From the NCBI GenBank assembly GCA_002794775.1, contig NBAY01000024.1:496001-560000 (forward strand): 64,000 bases of DNA, read 5' to 3'. This document shows, in pieces, positions 9,075 to 21,220 of this stretch. The translations under genes were made by a program, and so were the position numbers. The stretch is from Porodaedalea pini (lineage: Eukaryota; Basidiomycota; Agaricomycetes; Hymenochaetales; Hymenochaetaceae). Within the stretch, counting starts at the first letter, position 1. Every line of letters begins with the position of its first letter. Below the pieces are notes generated by a model, which worked only from the letters and a program-made list of their open reading frames with translations, was not told the origin of the DNA and ran no database searches.

Positions 9075-9595
9075 TGTTAGGATCCCAATGCATGTATCCA
9101 CCCCCCTTTCTTTCTCATCATCTTCATCCTCTCCAATGTCCCCTCCCTCCTTCTCTTCACCGGACTCCATCCGTTGTCGCTCCCTTCGCTGACGTCACCC
9201 ACTTACCGATCGCGTGACCCTTGCATGCGGTCACTGGGTGACATTATCCACTCATTAGTAAGGAACATTCCATGATGTTCCCTCACATTCCATTTCCCAG
9301 GAACACCGTCCTCGTTATAGTAGTTAGGTCTCACAGGCACTGAGTATATAGGTAGCTCGCTCGCCTGTATTGTCCCTTACCTCAGTATTCTTGGAATCCA
9401 CTACTGCTTACTCTTGACAACATCGTCCGCGATGCTCATGTGTTTGACTCCTCCCCTCTTCACTCTTGTGTCTGTGGGCGTGGCGGTTGCCTGAACGGCA
9501 CCTGCTATCGTTTTCCCATGTTGCTCGACCTCTGCTCGCATCATATGTGGGTATGATGGTTGAGTGATTGTTGAGTACGTGGTCGTACTTCAACA
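9075..9595 (+). mobile_element. Solo LTR (521 bp)
   Basis: It begins TGTTAGGATCC and ends CTTCAACA, with 5-bp duplications GAGAC at 9070-9074 and 9596-9600. A TATA-like GTATATAG lies inside near 9344. There is no internal region or partner LTR in the window. It is unrelated in sequence to the Gypsy-1 and Gypsy-2 LTRs apart from the terminal TGTTAG. Orientation is assumed from TATA polarity. Confidence 0.8.
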
Positions 9596-9600
9596 GAGAC

Positions 9601-10939
9601 AAGGTATCGAAGGAGGTCAGGTCATTATTTGAGGAGGGACAGTGAGCCTTTGGCATATGGTTTGGAATTGAAAGGTATCGATACAAGTAATTTTTAGTGG
9701 GATTCGAACAGTAGAGATTAGATTGTTAGTCCTGCTTGATAGGAGAAAGGTTGATCTCAATCAGTTGGGTCGGAGTTCAAATCGGAAGATACGACGCGTC
9801 GACACGTCGTGATCACGTGCTGTCTGCAAATCGTCCGATGTCCGGAATGCGAACCCACGCGGCGGACGTGCGGCATCGTCGTGTCCCTTCTTTTCATACC
9901 TATTCCTACTAGCTCACCTTTCGCCCATGCGCATCTCCCGCGATGAGCGCAAAGCCTCTCGATTTTGATTTTCGACAATATGCAGAGGCACACGGTTGTT
10001 CTTCGCAGTTCAAGACACAGAGAATCGTGTCTGGTGCGGCTGGCAGGACGTGCATCGATGAGCCTGGTCGATGGATGTCGACTCTGAGCCTGCATAACGT
10101 CACGGACTCGGACTTGGACTTGGAAGGCAGAAGCACCCCGCAACTGCCACCATGGGCATCCCTATGCTACTAGAAGATGCGCGGACTGCACGCGCACAGC
10201 ACGCGTTGCCGCCTTTAGGGCAGATCTCGTAATACCCGTCCGCTTTGTCTTTGTCTGTCTGCCTGCTGGTTGGGCTCACAGATATAAATTGTGATCTTGC
10301 CTGAGCTTGAAACTTGGGGTTTGACCTCATATTGTCACTCGCGGTCCGTCGGTCCTTTTCTCACCCCTTCTTGCAAACCGGACTTTGCTGGCATCTTAAA
10401 CTTCAGACTCCGTGTTTCTCGCTGGCTGCGATCACGAAGGGGCCTGGTTTCGGAAACAGAATAACTGCCGGAAGCATTAATATTTAGACTGAGAGCTAGT
10501 GCTGGGGCATATAAAGGCCTCGGGCAGTGTGTTGCTTCACCTTTGTCCGTCTTTCGCTTCAGTGTTCCCGTCTCCCGTCCTCCCCATTTCGCACTCGACG
10601 ACGACCAAAGCTCGGCACGCACCCCAAGAGCGTCAAGAACTCCGGCCACGCCACAGAGATCGTGTATCACTGCCTTACGCGCAAAGACGCCACGGCCGCA
10701 AGTCCGGACACAGTGACTTAAGTAGGACGCGGTCAGGAATTCTGGAGGAATTCGCCCGGTACTCATAAGCTAAGGTGAGCTGGTTAGATAGTCTTATGGG
10801 AAGTGCGCTTGAGGTCTGATTTGCTTTGCCTTGGACGCCGTCTGTCAGCCGCACCCTTGCGCGTCGCACTCTACGCACGCCTTCGTCCAATACCGACCCA
10901 CCGAAGTAGTAAGGGTTGCAGCCCCTGACCGCACGCACG
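9601..10939. other. Intergenic, no convincing gene
   Basis: No ORF here shows family resemblance or a consistent exon structure. A TATA-like TATAAAG at 10510-10516 followed by a pyrimidine-rich stretch (10540-10590) looks like a core promoter. It could serve the small secreted ORF downstream through a 5' UTR intron (donor-like AAG|GTGAGC near 10774). Confidence 0.4.
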
Positions 10940-11260
10940 ATGCGCCCCGCACTCCCTCCTTTCATGCGGACAGCCCTGATCCTCGCCATTCTCTTCGGAT
11001 TTGCGCTCACCCTGGCGCGTGCTGTGCCCGCCGACGCACCTCTACAAGTGCAGCTCGACTCAGGACTCACACCGCCCACGGCCGTTCCTTCCTCATCCTC
11101 GTCTTCTACCGGTACTGGACACATTGGCCACTCGCGGGGCTGGCGCGCGCTGGTGCGTGGCGCATGGGCTGCGTTCGCCACGCGCCCTACGGATGCGGAG
11201 CGAGGACTGCATGCGGGGAGACGTGGGCGGTATTTGAGGAGAGGACGCGCTCATCCATGA
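10940..11260 (+). CDS. Small secreted or membrane protein candidate
   Basis: Single-exon ORF of 106 codons. Residues about 9-30 form a hydrophobic stretch (MRTALILAILFGFALTLARA) ending in small residues before VPADA, like a cleavable signal peptide. The remainder is Pro/Ser-rich, then Arg-rich, with no recognised domain. The Arg-rich C-terminus in high-GC sequence may be translated noise or an unspliced intron. A small secreted protein is the best guess; a chance ORF is possible. Confidence 0.35.
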   Translation: MRPALPPFMRTALILAILFGFALTLARAVPADAPLQVQLDSGLTPPTAVPSSSSSSTGTGHIGHSRGWRALVRGAWAAFATRPTDAERGLHAGRRGRYLRRGRAHP

Positions 11261-11930
11261 ATCCGTAATTATTAAATTTATCTGTCTGGTCGGGCGGTAC
11301 GGAAAGAAGTGGGATAAGGATATTTATCTTGTATGTTTGTGTGTTTGTATGTCTTGTGAACGAACGAGGCGGAGGTGGGTCGCAACAGAATAGACTGAAA
11401 TAAGTATTTGGGAGGTACGAATATTAATCGGCTTTCCGGTCGGGTTTATTTTTACGTCACGCAAGATTGTGGGAAATATGTATACTGACATAAGCTTTTG
11501 TTATAAAATACTTCACCAACTGCCCGGACCACACTACGTTCACACACAGCATAGCGCGGCTTCCAACGGCGATGATATCGAACTCAGGGTGAGGTCTTGG
11601 CTGACAGGTTTCAGATCAAGATTTTGGAAGAACACTTCTTTACACCAGTTTAAATCATGAAAAATGAACTGCCTGATTGCCTAGTTTCGAAACCACCATA
11701 TCGCAAAGGAGGCCCAGTCTTCCGAATCTGACTGAAAGGCAGCGTATGCATGCGCTGATGTCGTACTATACCTTGTCGCTTGAACCTGATCCGTACCATC
11801 GTATCGTATGTGGGCGCCACTCCACAGCACTGCCTGGCAGACTATGTGCACCGCAATGCTGTCCGAGGGCCATCTTTAGTATAAAATCACCATTCTTTCC
11901 AGCTACGTTCTATGCATGAATCGCACATTT
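11261..11930. other. Intergenic upstream of family copy 2
   Basis: AT-richer than its surroundings. A TATAAAA box lies at 11880-11886, about 50 bp before the conserved start ATG. Short patches resemble the region upstream of copy 3 (a shared GCACTGCCT block and the sequence next to the start), as expected for duplicated promoters. No gene is seen. Confidence 0.5.
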
Positions 11931-14900
11931 ATGGCTTCTCCTGGTCATGAATTGTTCACTGACTCCGATAGTTCATCTTTTGTCTGCTCTATTGCGAGCT
12001 CCAACGAGACTGCAGACGACCTGCCTGGCCCTGGTCGCACAGTTGGAAAGTTCTATAGCTTCGCAGGACATCATCTCGAAGTTTTCCTAGGTAAAGCAGC
12101 GGAAAGATTGGGAAAGGGGCCCCGCGTGACGGCAGAAAGGATACGACAGCGACGGGCCATCGTTATCCATGCATCTAAGCATGGTGTCAAATGCGACTGT
12201 CGGGAATGCCAATTCCTCGAACTATCCGATTACAAAAAGCGGATTCGGTCTCCAGTTTCAATCAAGAAAACGGATGAGAAGATCAAAAAGGATTGCAAAC
12301 GTCTACTCAAATATGTGGAGTACATATGTCCTGCGTTCGTACGAGTCGAATCCGTTACTTACGCTCTATTCAAGCTCGAAAGTGGCATCGACGCAAAAAC
12401 AGGCAATGGACGACATTGTTGACCTTTCAATCAGCGATCACTATATCCGAACTGTCTTGAAGACTATGGGTGCAACCAAGGTTATCTCGAGTTCAGTTCG
12501 GATCTACTTCGAGTTTCGTTATAGCGACTTCGACGCCGTGCTCCTTAGTAGTTCGCGCAAGGCGCTCATTTCCCTTAGCGATTCAGAGATCAACACGCTG
12601 CTTCAAGAGTGGATCATCATGATGACACAGAGCGATTCATTTGATGACGGTGTTATAAACCAATTGTGGCAGAAAATTGCTCCATACCTTAAGTACGTGA
12701 AGTCGACTCCACTTTTTCCTCTCAGATACCCATACAGAATTTGAATCTTCCTGTCGCCTACTGGTCCCCATAGAAATCCTGAAACCGCGTTCCTCGTCAC
12801 GCGAACCCTCCGAAGAACATCTTATACTGGCAGTATATACTGGGTGTCGGACGTACGTCCAGACACGATAGGATGCGTTGTTTCTTCTATCAAAAGCTCT
12901 CCGTCCGATTTCGAGTGGGAAGAGTGTGAAGTAGTCTTCGATCGTATATTCTCGAGGATTGTTATGTTCCCGAAGGAAATTCAATCGATCATAGCCGAGT
13001 GCGTTCTCCGGTAGGTAATGAATCTTAGAGATGCATCAAGTGATTGACCTTCTCTGGGCACAGATACGCTGACAAAATGCCTCGAGTTCTCGCATCGAAG
13101 AGATTCCAGAGTTTGGCGAGAAACTTCGACAAAAGTAACCTGCACAGCTTCGCTGAAGTGCACAGCCTGAAGGACAGCTTTGTGCAAGGCATCCAATACG
13201 CTACGGGTCTTTGCGAACACAATCTGACCTTTAGTACACTGAAACTCCTATATCCGTGCCCAGACTTACAGCCTCTTCTTGGTGCCCTCGCTTGTCCACT
13301 TGAGCGCGCAGTGATGTACTTCGTTGGCTGCCATAAAGAGTTTTACGAGTACACTCCAACTTCTGCAGAATTTCGTGTCTATAATGAAATTGTCAGGTAC
13401 ATCGATAGGTGAGTAGTACAACGTTATGACTTGCATTCGCTGACATCAGTTGTTAGCACTGATCTCGGACCGCAAGCCAGAGCGTGGAACTATGCCAACT
13501 TCTTCGTAGTCCTCGACATCTATCGGTGTGATATGATGCTTCAAGTTCTCTCGACGACGAATTTCACGACAACAGGTGCCTTCTCAAAATTTGCCAAAGG
13601 AAAGAAGGAGCAATGCGTTCCAAGACATTGTGGCCCAGGAAGAACGATATATCGTCATTTGGATAGAAATTATAACGAAATACATCTTGTAAGCCCATCG
13701 GACAGCTTGAGTCTAATGTCAACTCATCAATACGATATAGAGCTCCAGGTATCATCGTTTTTGTCACTGTGAAACTGTGGAAGAAGAAGAGATGATATAC
13801 CCCTGGGACTGGATTTTGTACCTTCGAATAGAACGCGGCACGACATTTTCCAGTGCAGGCCTTCATCCACTCGTCGCGGGGCACAATACAAACGGAGAAT
13901 CTGCGAGCGTGGCATGGCTTTATTTTCATGCTTTTTGGTGCACAAAGTGCCATATATACGGCGACTGTGAGGAACGAATGCTTGGCACTATAACGGAAGG
14001 CATGAAGCCGGAAGACCTGCGCATTGAAGTGCGCTGTCGCCATCTCAGTACATTTGTCGTTCCCGGGAGATTTGAAGTTCCCGTCTTGCGCTATGCCCCC
14101 GGTGTGTATCCCAGGCAGTCGGATATGGATGAGGAAGGTCTGGATGCAACAGGTCCCTTTCCATGGAGATCTGTGCGGGAGCATAAGTTGTATCACAACC
14201 GATTTTGGGCGAGGGTCGTTACGGCAGGGGAAATTAAGACGAACGGAGAAATTCTGGATGGAGAAGCTCACTCATTGTGGGATAAGGGGCAGAACAGGCT
14301 GATCTCGGACTCTGAGACGAATGGTGCGAATGCTTTGCCTTGCGACAGAAAAGGCCAAACGGAAATCAACGCAACGCCGCCGGAGCCAGGCGACGACGGG
14401 TTGCCTCCATGCGGCGGAGCTTTGGGGATCGGAGATGATCTAGCGCAATGTGAATCACTTGTAAGCCAATCTGGTGGACATGGCTTTTATTTGGAGACTG
14501 GCGAAGTCGAGTCCTTGCTATGTGAAGGGTCGGGAAAGAGCAACACTAACTCAGAGGAGAGTGTGTCAGGTTCACTGTCTTGCAGTGGAACTAATCACAT
14601 TCAAACCAATCTGAAATCCAGCATTGTGGATTTACCAATGTGCGGTGGGATTAACGGAAACGGAGGTGACTCCGCGTTAGATAGGTTAGATATGAACGGA
14701 CCAGCAGAGTTTGAGCTTTACTCGGAATTCGAGAAAGTCGAGCTTGTGCCGCGCGATGAAGTGGGCGATATCCAAGATGAACAGCAGTTGGGCGACGTAG
14801 AGTTATACCCGGGCGATGAAGTAATGCAGGTGGAACCCGCCACAAAATGGAGCGACATTCGTTCCTGCGATGAATGTATAGATACTGGATCCGATTTCAC

Positions 14901-15123
14901 ATCGGATGGATTGCTTGCGGAGAAATTTGGAGGGCAGGTTGTCGTTTCTGAGTCTCATGGTAGAGGTGAGTAACGGTCGAGTGAAATATAAGTCACACCG
15001 TGGATTGACTGACTCGACTAAACAGAGAACACAGAACCCCTCAGCAGAACGGGTGTTCTTCTGCTAGTCACCTTCACGCTCGCTTTCTTCTTAGGTTTCC
15101 TCTCAAATAGGTGTATTTCATAA
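11931..15123 (+). CDS. Uncharacterised tail-anchored acidic protein, copy 2
   Basis: Unrecognised family; intact, 947 aa in seven exons: 11931-12319, 12375-12692, 12774-13010, 13064-13408, 13457-13688, 13741-14965, 15026-15123. Every junction has GT...AG and phases match copy 3. The start MASPGH is chosen because it is shared with copy 3; an upstream in-frame ATG at 11916 would add five residues. Visible parts: an N-terminal block (SSNETADDLPGPGR, then EVFLGKAAERLGKGPRVTAE), helical middle exons (STQKQAMDDIVDLS; EFRYSDFDAVLL), a Cys motif (RFCHCETVEEEEM), a conserved globular block to about residue 670, then an acidic Ser/Gly/Glu region with imperfect repeats holding regular Cys, and a last exon encoding a hydrophobic segment (LLLVTFTLAFFLGFLSN) followed by four residues. 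That topology is a tail anchor, so a cytosolic body on an ER or mitochondrial membrane is inferred. No enzymatic motif was seen. Confidence 0.85.
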
Positions 15124-16709
15124 CTGCGCTTACTCGTAGCTGTTTATGTATTTTGTCGAACTCTCCAGGAATCTACGACCCGCTGTAATTCTCACGTGTG
15201 TTCTTTTTGTCGAACACGCTGGTGCAGGCTATAGGCAGACCATTCATATTATTCATAAACCGTCAATGTTGAAACACCCAGGTGGACAGCTTCCTCTGCA
15301 CATTAGAGGGATTGCACAAGCTGCATCAAGGCTCATATATAAATCTTTGTTCTTTGAAGGCAAATAAAGTGTTCCTGATTCCTGAGATTCACTAATGATT
15401 TTGAGCAGTGCAGACTTAACAATGTGAAACGAGTAAGCTTAATCAATGAAGATTAGACGTGCCGGTTCTTTGCTAGAGCTGGCAGCTAGCATATTATGCA
15501 AGATTCATTCAGGTCATATACAAGACGGAGTGAGTTTAGAAGTTCTTTGAATTGTGAGAGGCTGATACGTGTACCCGTAAACCTTCAATGCCTGACTCGG
15601 GACACTCATTCTAGCACCTTTCCCTTCCTCTTCCTCTTCCTCTACCAGTAGACAGCCTGTTCTTCCGCACGGCCCGGTGCATGACACGTCGCGGCAGAGC
15701 GGGTTAAGCAGAGTGGGCTGTGTATGCAAAAGATGCGGCCGGTGCTTGAAAAGGGGCGTGCACACTAACGAACGCATGATTCGGTGACGGACGAAGGAAT
15801 GGACGACGAAGATATTTCATATTATATCATGCATCTCTGTATGTCTGTCAATGGATGAGGCGGATTGGAGTTTACAAATCCTGTTGGATATGTGTTTTCT
15901 CTCCATCGCGCTGCTCTTGAAGCGTTTACATAAGCTATTATTATTCAGCACCCTGGAAAGGGCATCAATGATCTGCCCGGCTTTTCACTTCAAGCTTAAG
16001 TTGCTCCCTCACATTGTGACACTGTGCTTTTATTTCCCCACGGATGTAACTCAAGTAAATCTGGGATGGCGGGCTGGATGAACAGATTCTGAAGCAAACA
16101 TTTCCTACTGGACACATGAAGTCGAGATCTAGGGTGGCGCGTGGGCAAACACAGCACCTATTCCTTGGCTAAAGGTAAGAGCAGCTAATTAGGAGGTCCA
16201 ACTATGCGTTTTCGAAGATGATGCAGACTAACTCCGCCTTGATGCTCCTATAACTCTTCCTCGTTATCTGTCTATATATACCGGCGCCTCGCCCAAGAGC
16301 TTATCGATATTGTTATCGATCTTTCCAGAGTTCACTGCCTCTGCCTCCTAAAAACATGAACAACTTCTTCGAAGGGCGCAAAAAAGTGTATCTCTCGAGG
16401 CTGTTATCTTCGTAGAGAGCGTGCTGCATGGCCCGAACCACAGCACTTTATTGTCTAGATTCCGATTTCCAACAAATAGCGAATCCATTCATATAACTCG
16501 CTGGCGCCCTAAAGCTGTACTCAAAGGTCTGAACTGCCTCCAAGACGATCTTATGATATGGAAGCATTATTATAAGCACTGCCTAGCACAGCCGTATGTC
16601 TGTATCTGTATTGCCTTCCTGTGTACCACGTCCATCTTGACTTTTAAAGGACACCCGAGGTGCACTCGTTCTCTTCCCGCCTACATTCTACCCATTGAAT
16701 CGCGCAGCT
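15124..16709. other. Intergenic between family copies 2 and 3
   Basis: About 1.6 kb. Small ORFs here lack resemblance to anything. A microsatellite-like CTTCC/CTCTT run lies at about 15622-15645. The last ~300 bp are weakly similar to the upstream region of copy 2. No gene is supported. Confidence 0.5.
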
Positions 16710-19700
16710 ATGGCTTCCCCTGGTCACGGACCGTATCCTGACTCTGACAATGTGTCTTTTCTTTGCTCCGTTGCAAGTTCGAACGAGACTGCGGACGACC
16801 TTCCTGGCCCTGGTCGTGTTCTTGGCAACTTGTATGGCTTTGCAGGGCGTCATCTCGAGGTTTTCCTAGGCAAGGCAGCGGAACGAATGGGCAAGGGGCC
16901 TCGCGTGACGGCAGAAAGGATCCGACGCCGACGTGCCATCATCATTCATGCGTCTCAGCACGGCGATAGCAAATACTTCTGGGGATGCCATCCCTGTAAT
17001 ATCGCGCAAATTAATGCCAAGAAGTTATCACAATCGCCTGCCTCGATCAGAGCGAAAGGGGAGAAAATCGAAAAGGACTGTAAACAGTTGCTTAAATATG
17101 TGAAGTACGTCGCATTCTGAACAAGGGCAATTCAATACTTATATCCTTGTCAAGGTCGAAAGTGGCTTCCACACAGAAACAAGCAATGGATTACATTCTT
17201 GACCTCTCGGCCGATGATGACTATGTCCGAGCGCTGCTGAAGACAATGGGCGCGACCAAAATCATCACGGATTCGGTTCAGATCTATTCCGAATTCCGTT
17301 ACAGTGACTTTGACAGCATACTCCTCACTAGCTCGCGGAAGGCGCTCGTTTCTCTTGGCGACGCAGAGATTAACACACTGCTTCAGAAGTGGATCACGGT
17401 GGTGTTAGACGATGCTCTTCTTGACGAAAGAATAGTGAATTCCTTGTGGCATAAGATTGCACCATATCTTGAGTACGTGAAGTTACAGCTGGACCCCACA
17501 CTTGGAAGCTAAGGAACAAACTAACCTTTGCCTGTTGACTTCTTACACTCATAGTGATCCTGAAACCTCATTTCTCGTCGTGAGAACTCTTCGCAGAGAG
17601 AGGGAGCGTCTAAACTGGTCTGAGTTCACCGGGTTTCCAGACATACTGGGATGTGTGATTTCTTCCATCACGAAGTCACCGCATAATTGTGAATGGGAGG
17701 AAGTCGACGCACTCCTTGACCATATGCATATGGCCGGACCGGGCTGTCCGAAGGTAGATCGAAAGATTCTCGAATTCCAGTTTCGGTAGGCGACAAAACT
17801 TACGAATACGTCAAGATGATTGACCTCTTTTGCCACAGCTTCCTTGACAGATTGCCTGTAGGACCCACAGGAGACCCAGAACAACCTCTGTGGATCACAG
17901 TCAATGACAAAGAGCCTGATGAAGTCATCTTAAACCTTATTTTCATGAACATTGCTTTAATCTCTACTATGGGAGTTGATGAGCATAATCTGCAAGACCT
18001 AGTCGTATACCCAGTTTTTGGTAGTCTTGTTTGTCCACTTGAGGTTACGTTGATCAAGTTCTTTGGCGACTGCGAAGAAATTTGCATGAGCGTGCCAACT
18101 CCTGCAGAATTTCATGTCTATAGTGAAATTACTCGCTATGTTGATAGGTGAGTTGCACAAAGCTGTGACTTCACTCGCTGACATCAGTTAACAGTATGGA
18201 CAGTACTCTGCAACAGAAAGCTTGGAACTACATCAACTTTTTTCTAGCCTACGACACCTATCGGTGTGATATGATGCTTCAGGCTCTCTCAACGACAAAT
18301 TTTGCTGCTACAGGGGAGTTCTCAAATTTCGTGAAAACTAAAAGGAAACAGTGCATTCCAAAGACCTCAGAAGAACGTATCGCGATTTGCCGGCATTTGG
18401 ATAGGGATTATAACCAAATACATCTCGTAAGCTCATCTCTCATCCCGGGCGAGTGCAATCTTATCAACGTGCTATAGAACGAGGTAGTTTATCCCTATTG
18501 TCGCTGTGAGAACCTCAAAGAAGAAGAGATGACGCTCCCATCGCGGGATAGGAGGTTGGACCTTCGAGTAAAACGTGGTACGACCTTTTCTAGTGCAGGC
18601 CTTCACCCGCTTGTCGCGGGTTATGGAGCAGACGGGAAACGCTCCTTCGTGGCAAGCCTTCAGTTCAAGCTCTTTCACTGTACAAAGGGTTGTCGTCGTC
18701 CCTGGTACGTTGGAGAAATGCTTTCGGCCGTGACAGAAGGCACGAAGCCGGACGACCTTCGCATTGAGATTCATTGTCTTCATAGAACGGCAATTGTTGT
18801 TCCCGACAGCTTCAGCGTGTTCGTCCTGCGGTACGCTCCTGACGCCTATCCCAAGACGCCAGGTGTCGACGAGGAAGGTTTGGACGCGACAGGTCCATTT
18901 TCATGGAGATCTGCAGCGAAGTACAACTCAGACTCGTACAAGGATAAGATCTGGGCGAAAGTCCTTACCGCGGACGAAGCTACGAGGAACGCACAGATGC
19001 TTGCTGAAGGACAACAATCATTGGAGAACGAGGGGCAGACTAGGCTGAGCGCAGGCTCTGGTTCGTGTAGCTCAGATCCTCTGCCTTGCGACGAAAAGGG
19101 CCAAACCGAAACAATCGCGGCGTGGGGGCCGAATAACTGGGCGTTGTCTCCATACGATGGATGTTCGGAATCAGAAGACGATCCGGCTCCAGATGGGTCG
19201 TCTATAGGCAGACTAGGAGGACACGATTACGACTCGGAGTCTGATGAAGTTGTATCCCTGTCGTGTGGAGGAGTGGTCAAGGCCAAAGCTGGCTCAGGGG
19301 AGAGCCTGTCGGGTTCACTGCCTCGCAATAGAGCAGATCGAACCGAAATCGACCGAAAGTCCAGCGACGTGGATTCTCCAACATGCAACGAGGTTACGGG
19401 GAGCGGAGACGAATTGGCGTCAGAGGGGTCAGACATGGACGAACTCGAGGGATATGGGTTTCACTCGGGGACTAAAGAAGCCAAAATTGAGCCGTGGGAT
19501 GAAGCGGACGACATAGAGACCGAACCGGAGGAGAGCGATATAAAATCTTTTCCAGGCGATGAAGCAGTGCAAACGGATCCTGATATAAAGTCGGATAACA
19601 TTCATCTCCTAACATGCGACGAGGGAATAGAGACTGGATTTGATTCCGCATCAGACGAACCCGTTGCGGACGAGCCTGGAGCGCAGGTAATTGTTTCTGA

Positions 19701-19872
19701 GGTTCATCGTACAGGTCAGTAACGACTGATTGACTATTTACGCTTGCAGCGGACTGACCTTCTTCACCTAGAAGAGAGCGGGTCTCAGTTTAGTATGTCT
19801 GGTTTCTCTTTGGCGATCATTGTCGTGCTCGCCTTCGTCTTGGGTTTCTTCTCAAATAAGTACATGGCATAG
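16710..19872 (+). CDS. Uncharacterised tail-anchored acidic protein, copy 3
   Basis: Paralogue of copy 2 in direct tandem; intact, 940 aa in seven exons: 16710-17104, 17155-17472, 17555-17785, 17839-18147, 18195-18426, 18478-19714, 19772-19872. Intron positions and phases equal those of copy 2. Exon 4 is 36 nt shorter and exon 6 is 12 nt longer. The Cys motif reads VYPYCRCENLKEEEM. The acidic region (about residues 650-900) is rich in D, E, S and G with repeated short blocks around single Cys. The last exon gives the tail anchor LAIIVVLAFVLGFFSN plus KYMA. Exons 4-6 diverge more than the N-terminal exon by eye, suggesting uneven constraint. Function unknown. Confidence 0.85.
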
Positions 19873-21220
19873 TTTGCTCTCGCAATTGCTTGTAAAGTAT
19901 TTTTTTCTATGTCGTGTCTTGTTGCTCTTTGTTTTATCAGAATCTGATGGCTCGCTGTATTCTTTTTTTGTATGTTTGGTACATCCTGTATGTCGCTGCA
20001 AAAATATAAATAGGTCAATTGCAAAGCGTCAAAGATGGGAAGCTCAGCCGCTCAGCCTCTTCTGCACTAGGTTACGTGAGCTGTGTAGCGGCATTTTTAC
20101 GTGCAGTGTTCACGGGATTCGCTGGAGACTTCTGAAGGAAGATAAGAATAGCAAATTTTGTACATGCCGATGTCTTGCTGTGTTGTGCTTCATCCATCAG
20201 ATTATACGCCAGGTGATTTGGACTTATAACGTCAGAGTCTGGCGCGTGCACATTCGTGAATCACAGATTCTTGGATTATCGGGGTTATGAAGACTGCATG
20301 CATGCCAGAGTGTTTTAGTGACATACAAATGAGCGAGGTGAAAGTGGGGGTGCCTTTTGGGAACGATTGTCCTCCGAAGCTGTATCGCATTTATTTTTGC
20401 CGGTGAAGAGGTGAACACATGATAGGAGTTGCGGGAAGAATAAGGCGAGTTGCCTTCATTTGCCAGAAAGCCGCCGCTTTGCTGGCATCTCGAGCCGGAA
20501 GCAAGTTGCGGCTGGCATGCAGATGATGTTATCAGTTCCCTTGCCTATTGCGGAATCGGATATCTTTGAGCGGTGCTGATCTGTCGGATTTCGCTCACGA
20601 CGATGAGAAATGCTGGACGACTGTCGGTAGGTAGCTACCACGACGGGGAGTGGGAAAGGAGAAATGCTGTTCACTAAGTTCGCTTGACCATTTGCTAAGG
20701 CGGCTGACTGTCTGCTTGTCTAATAGGTCGTTAGTCAGTAAGGGTTGAAGAAAAAAAGATTCAGATGCACTTTTTTCTCTCTTCATAGCTGGAGAGGTAT
20801 CAGTATTAGTCGATTGTCGGAAAAATGAAGAGAAAATATATTGAAAGTCGAGTAAGGAAAGAAACGAGAAAGAAGTGAAACTGTGAAAGTCGTGCACGCC
20901 ACCCGAACCAAACAAGACCAAATTACCCATGATGCGGGCATGCGTTCGCCGCTCGCTTGCACACAGGTGCTCTCACCACCAACCATCCACGTCGCCGTCG
21001 TCGTCCTCCTCGACGTCGCTCAACGACACCGACACGACTGTTGACCTGGACAATTAGGACCCGACATCACAAACAGCACATACTTAGATTGGGCGCTGCC
21101 GTTTCGCCGCCTTTGCACTCCCTTTTTCTTCCGCTTTCCCGCGTGCCAGCCTCCCCCGTCCACTCTACACATTCTGAACAATTGCTATTTCAACACTTGA
21201 CCAGACTGCACTAGAAAGCG
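19873..21220. other. Intergenic upstream of FKS1
   Basis: AT-rich 3' flank of copy 3, then a pyrimidine-rich leader (21100-21180) ahead of the FKS1 start, typical of a highly expressed fungal gene. No gene is recognised. Confidence 0.5.

Noticed and set aside
9680..9760. tRNA on the minus strand suggested by GTTCGAATCCC
   Set aside because: The T stem does not pair and no matching acceptor or D arm exists upstream.
10499..11268. Overlapping Arg/Pro/Ser-rich ORFs around the small secreted candidate
   Set aside because: Composition-driven ORFs in GC-rich DNA on both strands; only the one with a signal-like N-terminus was kept, with low confidence.
15146..16081. Small ORFs between family copies 2 and 3
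   Set aside because: Short, no similarity to the family or to each other, no splice structure.
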